Source: Mycolicibacterium moriokaense
GTDB taxonomy: Bacteria; Actinomycetota; Actinomycetes; Mycobacteriales; Mycobacteriaceae
DNA: 64,000 nucleotides
Reading direction: 5' to 3'
NCBI RefSeq assembly: GCF_010726085.1
Contig: NZ_AP022560.1
Coordinates: 2,728,001-2,792,000 of the forward strand
This document shows, in pieces, positions 16,907 through 24,599 of the stretch. Positions within the stretch are counted from its first letter, which is position 1; each line of letters begins with the position of its first letter. A model generated the notes under the pieces. That model ran no database searches and had not been told where the DNA came from. It saw only the letters and a program-made list of their open reading frames with translations. Position numbers and translations under genes: made by a program.

Positions 16907-16952
16907 CTGGGTTGACAAATAAAACCCAGCATCGTAAGTTTATAAAATAAAC
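16907..16952 (+). promoter_or_regulatory. Divergent promoter with two palindromes, probable HxlR operator
   Basis: TTGACA (16912-16917), a 17-base spacer and TAAGTT (16935-16940) form a good -35/-10 pair reading toward the tautomerase. CTGGGTT...AACCCAG (16907-16929) is an inverted repeat over the -35, and GTTTAT-AAA-ATAAAC (16938-16952) is another overlapping the -10. The two also share a direct repeat (ATAAAACCCAGC and ATAAACCTAGCC). This AT-rich stretch stands out from its GC-rich surroundings. Confidence 0.65.
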
Positions 16953-17023
16953 CTAGCCTCGGAGTGGCCGTACCCGGCCGCTACCAGGGCTTTTCGCGGA
17001 CCTTTCTCAAGGAGGCTGGACCA

Positions 17024-17509
17024 ATGCCCATGCTCGACGCATATATCCCCGCCGGCGCACTCGCGGCCGACGTCGAACGCTCGCTGATCTCTGAGCTCAC
17101 CGAGCTTCTCCTGCGACACGAGGGCGCGGACCCGACCGATGAGCGCGCCCGTGCGATCGCGTGGGTGTTCCTGCATCGACCCGCCGAGGTGTTCGTTGCC
17201 GGTGAGATCACCGATCAACCGCGCTACCGCTTCGTGGCATCTGTGCCCGAAGGACAGTTCACTGACGCGCGGCGCGCCGCCCTCGTCGCCGACGTGACCT
17301 CCGCAGTGCTGCGCGCCGAGAACGGCGCATATCCTGCCGACCCGAACCGGGTGTGGGTGTTCACCAACGAGATCCCGGACGGCACCTGGGGTGGCGCGGG
17401 GCGGATCAACACCCTCGCCGACATCGTCGGCTATGTGACGGGCGACCCCGATGTGGGCCGCGCGTACGCTGAGAAAACCCTGTCGGCGCGCCGCGCGGTG
17501 CCTGCCTAG
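17024..17509 (+). CDS. Tautomerase-superfamily protein
   Basis: ATG 17024 was chosen because CAAGGAGG (17008-17015) precedes it and because the protein then starts Met-Pro, giving the N-terminal proline that is the general base of the tautomerase superfamily. It continues PMLDAYIPAGALAADVERSLISELTELLLRHEG, with later PNRVWVFTNEIPDGTWGGAGRINTLADIVGYV, consistent with a fused two-unit (cis-CaaD/MSAD-like) fold of 161 aa. It is controlled from the HxlR divergent promoter. Its TAG stop overlaps the stop of the convergent cysteine desulfurase gene (CTAG at 17506-17509). The substrate is unknown. Confidence 0.75.
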   Translation: MPMLDAYIPAGALAADVERSLISELTELLLRHEGADPTDERARAIAWVFLHRPAEVFVAGEITDQPRYRFVASVPEGQFTDARRAALVADVTSAVLRAENGAYPADPNRVWVFTNEIPDGTWGGAGRINTLADIVGYVTGDPDVGRAYAEKTLSARRAVPA

Positions 17510-19368
17510 ACCGCGACCTCGCCTTCGGCGATGCGCCGGACCGCGTTGATGAACACGTCGATCTCCTCGAAGGTGTTGTAGAACGCGAACGACGGTCGCA
17601 CCGTGGCCTCCAGGCCCATCCGCCGCAGGATCGGCTGGGCGCAATGGTGGCCCGCGCGCACCGCGATGCCCTCCGCGTTGAGCGCCTTGCCGACCTCCAG
17701 GGGTTCGTGACCCGCCAGCACGAACGACAACACGCTGGCCTTCTCGTCGGCGGTGCCGACCAGGCGCACCCCCTGGATGTCTGCCAGACGTGGCGTGGCG
17801 TACTCCAGAAGCGCATGCTCGTACGCCGCGATGCGTTCGATACCAACACGTTCCACGTATCGCAGTGCCTCACCCAGTCCCACCGCGTCGGCGATATTGC
17901 CGGTGCCCGCCTCGAACTTGTTGGGCGGCCCCTGATAAAGCGAGCGTTCCAACGTCACGTCGGCGATCATGTTGCCGCCGCCCTGCCACGGAGGCGTCTC
18001 CTCGAGCACGTCCTCGCGGCCGTAGAGCACGCCGATACCCGTGGGCCCGAAGATCTTGTGGCCGGAGAACACGAAGAAATCGGCGCCGAGATCCTGTACG
18101 TCGATCGGGATGTGGGGAATGGACTGCGCGCCGTCGATCAACACCCGCGCACCGTAGCGATGCCCCAGTTCCACGATCTTCTTCGCCGGTGTGACCGTGC
18201 CCAACGCATTGGAAACATGCGTGGCGGCAACCAGTTTGGTCCGCGGGCCCAGCAGGTCCTCGAACTCGGACAGCAACAGATTGCCGGCATCGTCCACGGG
18301 CGCCACCTTGAGGATCGCGCCCGTCTGCTGCGAGAGCAGCTGCCACGGAACGATATTGGCGTGATGCTCGAGATGGGTGATGACGATCTCGTCACCCGGT
18401 CCGAGATGCTTGCCACCCCATGCGTACGCCACCAGGTTGATCGCCTCGGTGGTGCCGCGGACGAAGATGACCTCTTCGGACTTCGACGCCCCGATGAACC
18501 GGCGCACGGTATCCCGCGCTTCTTCGTAGGCATCGGTTGCGCGGGCGGCCAATTCGTGTGCCGCACGGTGGATGTTGGAGTTCTCGTGGGTGTAGAAGTA
18601 CGACAGGCGGTCGATGACCGCTTGCGGCTTCTGCGTGGTCGCGGCGTTGTCGAACCAGATCAGCGGCTTGCCGTTGACCGTCTCGCGCAGAATCGGGAAG
18701 TCGGCGCGTACCGCGTTGACGTCGAACACCTCGTGGTCATCAGGTGCAACGGGCACCGGCTCGGCGCTGACGTCCTCGACCACCCGGGGCGCAAGGAAGT
18801 AGTAATTCGCCTCGTCACCGGTCGGCGCCGGAGGCGCGTCCGTCCAACCGAGATCGCCGACCGTAGGGGCGTCCGGTAGCCACCCGGGCGCCGAACCGCG
18901 CGGGGCGACCGGCGCCGTCGGTGTCGACCCCGCCAGCACACCCGGAATCGTCGGCACCAGCCCGGAGGTCGGCACCGCGTACGGGTCCAGCACGCTGTGC
19001 GCTGTGTACGCACCCGAAGGGGCGGTGGTCAGATCGGGCGCATTGCCCCGAGGCGCCACCGGAACCGTCTGCGGAATGCCGTCGGGCTCAGGTGATGTCG
19101 GCGCAGGGATGTAGACCTCGGTCAGTGGGAGGTACGGCGGGGCCGGAGTCGCAGGGTGTGCGGCGCCGGCCGCCGTGGCGCCCGTCGACGTCGCCGCCGT
19201 CGCATCCGGCACGTTGCCGCGCGGCGACAGCGGCGCCGCCTGCGGGGGAGTGTCGGGTCCGGGACGGAGACTGGCAGCGAAGAGCTGAGACGCCAAGGCG
19301 GCGAGTTCGGTTGCGCTGATTGGCAAGTCGCTCTCAGCGTCTACCGAGCGGTACTCACTTGTACTCAT
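17506..19368 (-). CDS. Encapsulin-targeted cysteine desulfurase with long disordered N-terminal cargo domain
   Basis: Starting at ATG 19368 the protein has 620 aa. Residues 213-620 are a SufS-type PLP cysteine desulfurase, with FFVFSGHKIFGPTG carrying the PLP lysine (Lys438) and RAGHHCAQPI the catalytic Cys576, its only cysteine. Residues 1-212 are rich in Pro, Ala, Thr and Gly, look disordered, and contain three repeats: PLSPRGNVPD (46-55), PVAPRGNAPD (103-112) and PVAPRGSAPG (153-162). Family 2A encapsulin cargo desulfurases have such extensions, which direct loading into the shell. The gene overlaps the shell gene by 14 bases. It should release persulfide or sulfur from cysteine inside the shell. 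An upstream ATG at 19395 adds nine residues and lacks a better ribosome site. Confidence 0.93.
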   Translation of the reverse strand: MSTSEYRSVDAESDLPISATELAALASQLFAASLRPGPDTPPQAAPLSPRGNVPDATAATSTGATAAGAAHPATPAPPYLPLTEVYIPAPTSPEPDGIPQTVPVAPRGNAPDLTTAPSGAYTAHSVLDPYAVPTSGLVPTIPGVLAGSTPTAPVAPRGSAPGWLPDAPTVGDLGWTDAPPAPTGDEANYYFLAPRVVEDVSAEPVPVAPDDHEVFDVNAVRADFPILRETVNGKPLIWFDNAATTQKPQAVIDRLSYFYTHENSNIHRAAHELAARATDAYEEARDTVRRFIGASKSEEVIFVRGTTEAINLVAYAWGGKHLGPGDEIVITHLEHHANIVPWQLLSQQTGAILKVAPVDDAGNLLLSEFEDLLGPRTKLVAATHVSNALGTVTPAKKIVELGHRYGARVLIDGAQSIPHIPIDVQDLGADFFVFSGHKIFGPTGIGVLYGREDVLEETPPWQGGGNMIADVTLERSLYQGPPNKFEAGTGNIADAVGLGEALRYVERVGIERIAAYEHALLEYATPRLADIQGVRLVGTADEKASVLSFVLAGHEPLEVGKALNAEGIAVRAGHHCAQPILRRMGLEATVRPSFAFYNTFEEIDVFINAVRRIAEGEVAV

Positions 19369-20278
19369 GGAAGTGGTCCACGGCTGCGCCTTCAAGCACA
19401 GCGAGCGCGTCGTCGGTGAGTACGGCCAGCGACGAGTACAGCGTCACGAGATACGACGCGATCGCCGAGCGGTTGATGCCGGTGAACCGCACTGACAGGC
19501 CCGGCGCCTGCTCGCCGACGAGACCGGGCTGGAACAGGCCCACCACGCCCTGGCGTTCCTCGCCGGTGCGCACCAGGATGAACTTTGTCTTGGCGTCCTC
19601 TACGGGCACCTTGTCCGACGGCACGATCGGGATGCCACGCCAGGTGATGAACTGCGCCCCGAACAGGCTCACGACTGGCGGCGGCACACCCCGGTAGGTC
19701 GCCTCCCTGCCGAACGCGGCGACACCGAGCGGATTCGTCAGGAAGAAGCCCGGTGTCTTCCAGACCTTGGTGATCAACGCGTCCAGGTCGTCAGGCGTCG
19801 GGGCGCCCGCCAGTGTCTGGATGGTCTGCTCGGGGGTCACCTGTGAGAGCAGGCCGTACTCGGGGTTGTTGACGAGCTCGTACTCCTGGCGCTCTTTGAT
19901 GGTCTCGATGGTGAGCCGCAACTGCTGGGCGACCTGATCGTGCGGGCTCGAATAGAGGTCGGAGACCCTGGTGTGGACGTCGAGCAGGGTGGAGATGGAC
20001 CGCAGCGTGTACTCGCGCGGGCTGGTCTCGTAGTCGACGTAGGTCTCGGGCAGCGGCTCCTCGGTACCCGCCCCCTCCTCGGAGTGGATCGCGACCCGTT
20101 CCGGGTTGACCACCCGGTTGACCCGGTAGATGCCGGCCTCCACGGGGACCCAGCTCAACAGGTGTAACAGGAACCGCGGAGTGATCGTGGAGAGCTGGGG
20201 AACGGTCTTGGTGGCGTTGGCGAGCTGCCGGGCGGCGAGATCGCCGAGGGCCTGTGACTCGTTCTGGGCCGACGTCAT
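19355..20278 (-). CDS. Family 2A encapsulin shell protein (SrpI / major membrane protein I family)
   Basis: The 307-aa protein matches the HK97-fold shell family that includes Synechococcus SrpI and Mycobacterium leprae MMP-I. Recognisable stretches are TPRFLLHLLSWVPVEAGIYRVNRV near residues 32-56, ETYVDYETSPREYTLRSISTLLDVHTRVSDLYSSPHDQVAQQLRLTIETIKERQEYELVNNPEYGLL (about 78-145), the GVPPPVVSLFGAQFITWRGIPIVPSDK region and INRSAIASYLVTLYSSLAVLTDDALAVLEG at the C-terminus. It assembles an icosahedral nanocompartment in the cytosol. The ribosome site GGAGGT lies six bases before the ATG. There is no Cys, and no Met beyond the initiator, so the mature shell should contain no sulfur. A Cys-codon leader ORF ends in its ribosome site. 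Confidence 0.95.
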   Translation of the reverse strand: MTSAQNESQALGDLAARQLANATKTVPQLSTITPRFLLHLLSWVPVEAGIYRVNRVVNPERVAIHSEEGAGTEEPLPETYVDYETSPREYTLRSISTLLDVHTRVSDLYSSPHDQVAQQLRLTIETIKERQEYELVNNPEYGLLSQVTPEQTIQTLAGAPTPDDLDALITKVWKTPGFFLTNPLGVAAFGREATYRGVPPPVVSLFGAQFITWRGIPIVPSDKVPVEDAKTKFILVRTGEERQGVVGLFQPGLVGEQAPGLSVRFTGINRSAIASYLVTLYSSLAVLTDDALAVLEGAAVDHFHEYK

Positions 20279-20281
20279 GGT

Positions 20282-20368
20282 CTACCTCCAGGTGCTGAAG
20301 AGGGGACGGCGGGACCCACAACATCGATGACATCGACCGCTGTCTGATGAGGTCCCGCCGGGTATCAC
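20282..20368 (-). CDS. Leaderless Cys-rich leader peptide upstream of encapsulin (putative cysteine attenuator)
   Basis: TATTGT (20375-20380, minus strand) is followed after six bases by GTG 20368, a leaderless start. The 28-codon frame encodes CHRCC at residues 13-17 (TGT CAT CGA TGT TGT) and ends RPLFSTWR, stop TAG at 20282-20284. The stop uses the last base of the GGAGGT ribosome site of the encapsulin gene, three bases before its ATG. Codons 4-6 (GGCGGGACC) can pair with GGTCCCGCC just after the Cys codons, so a ribosome stalled at Cys codons would hold this 9-bp hairpin open. The layout resembles polycysteine leaderless attenuators described in mycobacteria. Not proven to be translated. 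Confidence 0.6.
   Translation of the reverse strand: MIPGGTSSDSGRCHRCCGSRRPLFSTWR
20308..20359 (-). promoter_or_regulatory. 9-bp leader hairpin in the encapsulin mRNA
   Basis: GGCGGGACC (20351-20359 read on the minus strand) pairs perfectly with GGTCCCGCC (20308-20316), leaving a 34-base loop that holds the Cys codons of the leader ORF. It lies between the -10 box and the ribosome site of the shell gene, a position suited to attenuation. Confidence 0.5.
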
Positions 20369-20470
20369 GTGCCAACAATAGTGCTCAGTACGCCATCGGA
20401 CAGGGTTTAGCGCGGCGTGCGTACGAAACCCGGGGACTGCCGCTTGCGCGCATGCCGTATGGTATTGGGC

Positions 20471-20539
20471 ATGCAACAGCCGACGCCTCAGCGTCAAGTC
20501 TTAGCGCACCGCTTCGCCGTGCGCTGCTGTTGTTGTTGA
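20471..20539 (+). CDS. Leaderless polycysteine leader peptide (22 aa, ends CCCC)
   Basis: TATGGT (20458-20463), seven bases, then ATG 20471 make a leaderless start. The frame is MQQPTPQRQV...FAVRCCCC with four consecutive Cys codons (TGC TGT TGT TGT) directly before TGA 20537-20539. Mycobacterial leaderless small ORFs ending in Cys runs are known to reduce expression of the downstream gene when cysteine is plentiful. The next gene on this strand starts 91 bases further on (20631) and encodes a protein with no cysteine, which fits expression during cysteine shortage. Confidence 0.8.
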   Translation: MQQPTPQRQVLAHRFAVRCCCC

Positions 20540-20630
20540 TTTTCTGACGCCGTTCTCCCTGCGTTGAAGCCCGCCCGATCTTGGCGGTTTGCCGATTCGC
20601 GCTGTTCAGAACCCCAGAAAGTCGACTGCC

Positions 20631-21893
20631 ATGACCGTTGTCTCCCTGCCAAGACCCGCACGCGTACCGCTGGCGGTGCGTCGGCACGCCCGCGCGCACG
20701 CGGCGGATATCTCGCGCATGACGCGCTACCGCGGCGGCACCTACTCCCACACCGTCGACACCATCGTGTTCACCGACGGTTCGTCGGCGCGGACCGACCT
20801 CATCCGGCTCAACCCGAACATCGCCGCGTACTCGCTCGATTTCACCGGCCACGCCCCGACCGGGCCGTCGCACTACCGCGCGGCCGACTGGGCCGCGGTG
20901 CCGAACCTGCGGACCCGCTCCCATGAGGCCGAGGTCGGCTGGATCCTGCGCAACTCGTATCCGACGTTGACACTCGGCGAACTGAGCAGGCGCGTGCGGG
21001 CGGCGGGCTACCCGCTGGGTGCGGCCAACATCGCCGAACACGAGGCCATCGCCGCGACGCAGGCGGCGATCTGGCGCTTCACCAACGATCTGAAGCTGGA
21101 CAACCGCCCGCGCAATACTCCGGTGACAGAGCGCCGCGGCGCCGACGGCATCGTCTTCGAGTTCGACGGCGAGCCCGAATTGGGCGGCTACACAGTCGAA
21201 CTCGTATCCCGTACGGCGGTGTCGCTGCTGCTGCAGAAATCGTCCGACGGTGTCACGTGGAGCGACGTGACCGCGTCCGGTCTGAATGTCCATGGGGGAC
21301 ACGGGACATACCGTAAGCCGCTCGGCGTCGGCTCGACGCTGGCGCGGACGCGGCACGGCCGCGGGGGCCGCGGGTACCGGTACTACCGGCTCGTGGTGCT
21401 CGGCGACGCTCCGGTGGTGGTCGGCACCGTCGGCTTCTGGCTCCACGGGGCGCGCACCTATGCCAACCCCGATCGCATCGTGCACCTCTACGACTACCTG
21501 CTCAAGGGGGCGCATGACGCCCGCGGACAGTCGCCTGCGGTTGCCCTCGTCGCCGATGACGCGAGCTATGAGGACGGTCTGGTCGGCCCGCTGAGGTTGG
21601 AGGCGGCAGACGATGTGGCCCTTGCAGTTTCGCAGGGAAGCCTCGTTGACGCCGACGGTGCGGAACTGGCCGGCGCGATACAAGCGGGTGTGGAGTTCTA
21701 CGTTCGCCTCCGGCCGGGCACCGACGGCGTCCTGCTCACCGCGACGTCCAACGGCACTGGGGGACGGGTGATCACCGGTGTCGCCCGCGACGAGGCCCAC
21801 AGTCGGCTGACGCCCGTCGCGCTCGCGGTGCCCTCACCGCTCGTCGTCGACTTCGCGATCTACGTGCAGTCCCGCCGGGCGTTCGTCGGCTGA
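20631..21893 (+). CDS. TQXA/thioester-domain-like protein without Cys or signal peptide
   Basis: The 420-aa protein contains EAIAATQAAIWRFTN (about 135-149), the Thr-Gln-x-Ala-x-Trp motif of TQXA thioester domains. In secreted thioester adhesins a Cys near the start of the domain bonds to that Gln; here the matching position reads AAYSLDFTG, with Ser instead of Cys, so the thioester cannot form. There is no signal peptide or sortase signal. The middle part (about 165-285) resembles a discoidin-like beta domain, and a beta-rich C-terminus follows. The whole protein has no cysteine and two methionines. It diverges from the encapsulin operon behind a polycysteine leader ORF. ATG 20631 is preferred over ATG 20589. 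Function unknown. Confidence 0.7.
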   Translation: MTVVSLPRPARVPLAVRRHARAHAADISRMTRYRGGTYSHTVDTIVFTDGSSARTDLIRLNPNIAAYSLDFTGHAPTGPSHYRAADWAAVPNLRTRSHEAEVGWILRNSYPTLTLGELSRRVRAAGYPLGAANIAEHEAIAATQAAIWRFTNDLKLDNRPRNTPVTERRGADGIVFEFDGEPELGGYTVELVSRTAVSLLLQKSSDGVTWSDVTASGLNVHGGHGTYRKPLGVGSTLARTRHGRGGRGYRYYRLVVLGDAPVVVGTVGFWLHGARTYANPDRIVHLYDYLLKGAHDARGQSPAVALVADDASYEDGLVGPLRLEAADDVALAVSQGSLVDADGAELAGAIQAGVEFYVRLRPGTDGVLLTATSNGTGGRVITGVARDEAHSRLTPVALAVPSPLVVDFAIYVQSRRAFVG

Positions 21894-23900
21894 CTACGAC
21901 GGCGCGTTGGCCGGCACGAACACCCCTGAGCTGTCGGCTTCCTCCTCGGCGCGGATCACGTGCACGACGGCGTTGATCAACGCCAGGTGGGTGAACGCCT
22001 GCGGGAAGTTGCCCAGATGCCGTCCGGTGCTCGGCTCGATCTCCTCGGCGTAGAGGTGCAGGGGGCTTGCGAACGACAACAGCCGTTCACACAGGTGCTT
22101 GGCGCGGTGGATCTCGCCGATCTCGACGAGCGCGGACACCAACCAGAACGAGCAGATGGTGAAGGTGCCTTCCTCACCGGACAGCCCGTCGTCGGTCTCC
22201 TCGACGCGGTACCGCAGCACCAGCCCGTCCTCGGTCAGTTCGTCCGCGATGGCCAGCACCGTCGCCCGCACCCGCGGATCGTCGGCGGGCAGGAACCGGG
22301 TCAGCACCGCCAGCAGCAGCGACGCATCGAGCGCATCGTCGCCGTAGCGCTGTGTCAGCACGCCGCGCGAGTCCACGCCGTTCTTGAGGACGTCGGCCTT
22401 GATCTCCTCAGCGATGGCACGCCACTGCTGCGCATAGGATTTCTCGCCCTGTAGCTCGGCGAGTTTGGACCCGCGGTCGAGCGCGACCCAGCACATGATC
22501 TTGCTCGAGGTGAAGTGCTGCGGCTCGCCGCGCACCTCCCAGATGCCGCGGTCGGGTTCCTTCCAGTGCTTGATGGCCTCTTCGACCTGCTGCTTGAGCA
22601 CCGGCCACAGCGTGTCGGAGATCTGCTCGCGCGATTTCGCGTGCAGGTACACCGAATCCAGCATCGTGCCCCAGATGTCGTGCTGCATCTGGTTGTACGC
22701 ACCGTTGCCGATGCGCACCGGCCGCGCACCGTCGTAGCCGGACAGGTGGGGGAGCTCCTCCTCGACGAGGCTGCGTTCGCCGCCGACGGCGTACATCACC
22801 TGAAGAGGATGGCGCTCGCCGTTGTTGGCGCCGGACACATCGGCGATGAAGGCGAAGAAGTCGTCGGCTTCGCGGTCGAGGCCCAACGTGTACAGGCCCC
22901 ACAACGCGAACGTGGTGTCACGCACCCACGCGTAGCGGTAGTCCCAGTTCCGTTCTCCCTGAGGTGTTTCCGGCAGCGATGTGGTGGGTGCGGCCAGGAT
23001 GGCGCCGGTCGGCGAGTACGTCAGACCCTTGAGGGTCAGCGCGCTGCGCTGCAGGTAGGCCCGCCACGGATGATCAGGGAAATCGCCGATGTTGATCCAC
23101 TGGCGCCAGCACTCGCTGGTCTGCCACATCTTGTCGGCGGCCTCTTCATAGGTCTGCGGCGCCGGATGCTTGGACCAACTCAGCGCGACGAAGACGTTGT
23201 CGCCCTCCTTCATCCGCGTGCGCGCCCGCGCCTCGTGACCCTCCAGCCCCAGCCGCAGATTGGTGGTCAGCCGCAGCGTCGGGTGCGCGTCGGAGTCGCG
23301 GCTGGCCCGCGAGATCGCCTCGCCGTACGCCTGCGCGGAGTACTCCCAGGTGGCGGGGATGCGGTGATAGTCGAACGCCGGTTCGCAGTTCATCACCAGC
23401 TCGACGGTGCCGCTCACGCACCGCACGGTGCGCAGCAGGATGTGTTCGGCGTCCCAGTCCATCGGGGTGCGGCGGTGCGTGCGTGAGCGGGTCTCGAGGT
23501 CATGCCACGGACCCATGACCAGTGCGTCGCGCACAATGATCCACCCGGTGTGGGTCTGCCAGGTGGTTTCCAGGATCAGGCTGCCGGGCAGGTACCGGCG
23601 TGCGGCGGGCACCGACACCCCGTACGGCGCAAGACGGAAATGACCGGCGCGGCGGTCCAGGATGGCGCCGAACACGCTCGGGGAGTCGGGACGCGGGACG
23701 CACAGCCATTCCACCGACCCCGCCGAGGAGATCAGGCAGGTGTTCTCGCAGTCCGACAGGAATGCGTAGTCGGCGATCGGCGGAAACGGGTTCCGCAACG
23801 ACCCACCCGAGGTGTACGGCACCGGGGCCGTCACGGTCAACGGCGCGTCGTACTCGTCCTTGGATGGCCCGCTGGAGGCCTCGGCGTCTTGCAGAACCAT
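21894..23900 (-). CDS. Trehalase, glycoside hydrolase family 15
   Basis: From ATG 23900 the protein has 668 aa and matches the mycobacterial GH15 trehalase, which splits trehalose into two glucose units. Typical parts are NPFPPIADYAFLSDCENTCLISSAGSVEWLCVPRPDSPSVFG (near residue 30), GERNWDYRYAWVRDTTFALWGLYTLG (catalytic barrel entry), the GNGAYNQMQHDIWG region and EEGTFTICSFWLVSALVEIGE with the second acidic catalytic residue. The open frame extends upstream to 24338, but those 146 residues are low complexity and overlap the divergent gene at 24165, so they are rejected. Its stop abuts the stop of the TQXA-like gene. The same neighbour order (trehalase beside the sulfate operon) occurs in M. 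tuberculosis. Confidence 0.93.
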   Translation of the reverse strand: MVLQDAEASSGPSKDEYDAPLTVTAPVPYTSGGSLRNPFPPIADYAFLSDCENTCLISSAGSVEWLCVPRPDSPSVFGAILDRRAGHFRLAPYGVSVPAARRYLPGSLILETTWQTHTGWIIVRDALVMGPWHDLETRSRTHRRTPMDWDAEHILLRTVRCVSGTVELVMNCEPAFDYHRIPATWEYSAQAYGEAISRASRDSDAHPTLRLTTNLRLGLEGHEARARTRMKEGDNVFVALSWSKHPAPQTYEEAADKMWQTSECWRQWINIGDFPDHPWRAYLQRSALTLKGLTYSPTGAILAAPTTSLPETPQGERNWDYRYAWVRDTTFALWGLYTLGLDREADDFFAFIADVSGANNGERHPLQVMYAVGGERSLVEEELPHLSGYDGARPVRIGNGAYNQMQHDIWGTMLDSVYLHAKSREQISDTLWPVLKQQVEEAIKHWKEPDRGIWEVRGEPQHFTSSKIMCWVALDRGSKLAELQGEKSYAQQWRAIAEEIKADVLKNGVDSRGVLTQRYGDDALDASLLLAVLTRFLPADDPRVRATVLAIADELTEDGLVLRYRVEETDDGLSGEEGTFTICSFWLVSALVEIGEIHRAKHLCERLLSFASPLHLYAEEIEPSTGRHLGNFPQAFTHLALINAVVHVIRAEEEADSSGVFVPANAPS

Positions 23901-24164
23901 GCCGACATCATCAACTGCCGATATGCCCGGCGTCCACTCATCGCCTGCGTGTCCCGGCGCGGCGCGATCGACGCCGGGCAGACTTTGGTCTGCGGACCGC
24001 GAGCGCCATGGATGGACGCCGGTCAAATGCCTGGTAGAGGGGCTGCCCATCCGTAGATATCCGGTCACTGAGTGGGCCGCCGCGGCGGCGGCGACGAAGT
24101 TGATCCCACGGGACCTCCGTCTCAGCCGGAACGTGGCCGTTTTCGCATCGAATAGTCTGGCCGG

Positions 24165-24365
24165 ATGGGCGGCTTCCTCAGTTGGTGGGACGGGGTGGAG
24201 CTGTGGCTCTCCGGGCTGCCGTTCGTCGCGCAGACCGCGGTGGTGATGCCGGTCGTGCTGGCGCTGGCGTATGGAATCGCCGTGGTGCTCGACGGCGCGC
24301 TGGGTAACGGGATACGGGTGTTGCGTCGGGTGAGGCATAGCGACGAGAACGCGGACGGCCGATGA
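24165..24365 (+). CDS. Small membrane protein (66 aa)
   Basis: This is a 66-aa protein with a hydrophobic helix at about residues 21-44 (VAQTAVVMPVVLALAYGIAVVL) and a basic tail. TAGTCT (24153-24158) is six bases before the ATG, so translation is probably leaderless. Its position beside the sulfate-binding gene and trehalase matches the small conserved membrane protein near subI in M. tuberculosis, which supports it being real. Its stop lies inside the ATGA junction that begins the 32-bp tandem repeat. Confidence 0.65.
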   Translation: MGGFLSWWDGVELWLSGLPFVAQTAVVMPVVLALAYGIAVVLDGALGNGIRVLRRVRHSDENADGR

Positions 24366-24462
24366 GCGCTTGCGCGAAGAGCGAGGGCGGCCGATGAGCG
24401 CTTGCGCGAAGAGCGAGGGCGGCCGATGAGCGCTTGCGCGAAGAGCGAGGGCGGCCGATGAG
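24357..24462 (+). repeat. 32-bp tandem repeat, three full copies plus a partial, with ATGA junctions
   Basis: Copies lie at 24357-24388, 24389-24420 and 24421-24452, identical to each other, with a partial GGCCGATGAG at 24453-24462. Each copy encodes the micro-ORF MSACAKSEGGR (24362-24397, 24394-24429, 24426-24461). Its start overlaps the previous stop and its stop overlaps the next start (ATGA). The chain joins the 66-aa membrane protein to a 32-aa membrane protein, resembling mycobacterial interspersed units that pass ribosomes along operons. Confidence 0.85.
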
Positions 24463-24556
24463 GGGCGGGATGCCGCGGTCGAGGGTGACGTTGGTGCTCG
24501 TCATCCTGGTGGTCCTGGTGCTCGTGATGTGGTTGGTGACTCGGCAAGTTGGCTGA
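24458..24556 (+). CDS. Tiny single-span membrane protein (32 aa)
   Basis: ATG 24458 sits in the last ATGA of the tandem repeat. The peptide has a basic start (MRGGMPRSR), a strongly hydrophobic core of Val, Leu, Ile and Met (about residues 11-27) and the end TRQVG. ATG 24470 would make a 28-aa form. It is probably coupled in translation to the 66-aa protein through the repeat units. No function can be assigned. Confidence 0.5.
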   Translation: MRGGMPRSRVTLVLVILVVLVLVMWLVTRQVG

Positions 24557-24599
24557 GCCCACGCTGAGCATCTGCAAAGACTCTGTTATTCTTCGCGCC

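Noticed and set aside
20385..21800. Minus-strand open frame of 471 aa over the TQXA-like gene
   Set aside because: Antisense shadow: low-complexity Arg/Gly/Val-rich translation without motifs, running through the polycysteine leader and promoter.
23901..24338. N-terminal extension of the trehalase frame
   Set aside because: His/Arg/Pro-rich, unlike the family, and overlaps a divergent membrane protein gene; ATG 23900 gives the expected length.
24357..24462. CRISPR array
   Set aside because: The 32-bp units are directly joined with no spacers and encode linked micro-ORFs.
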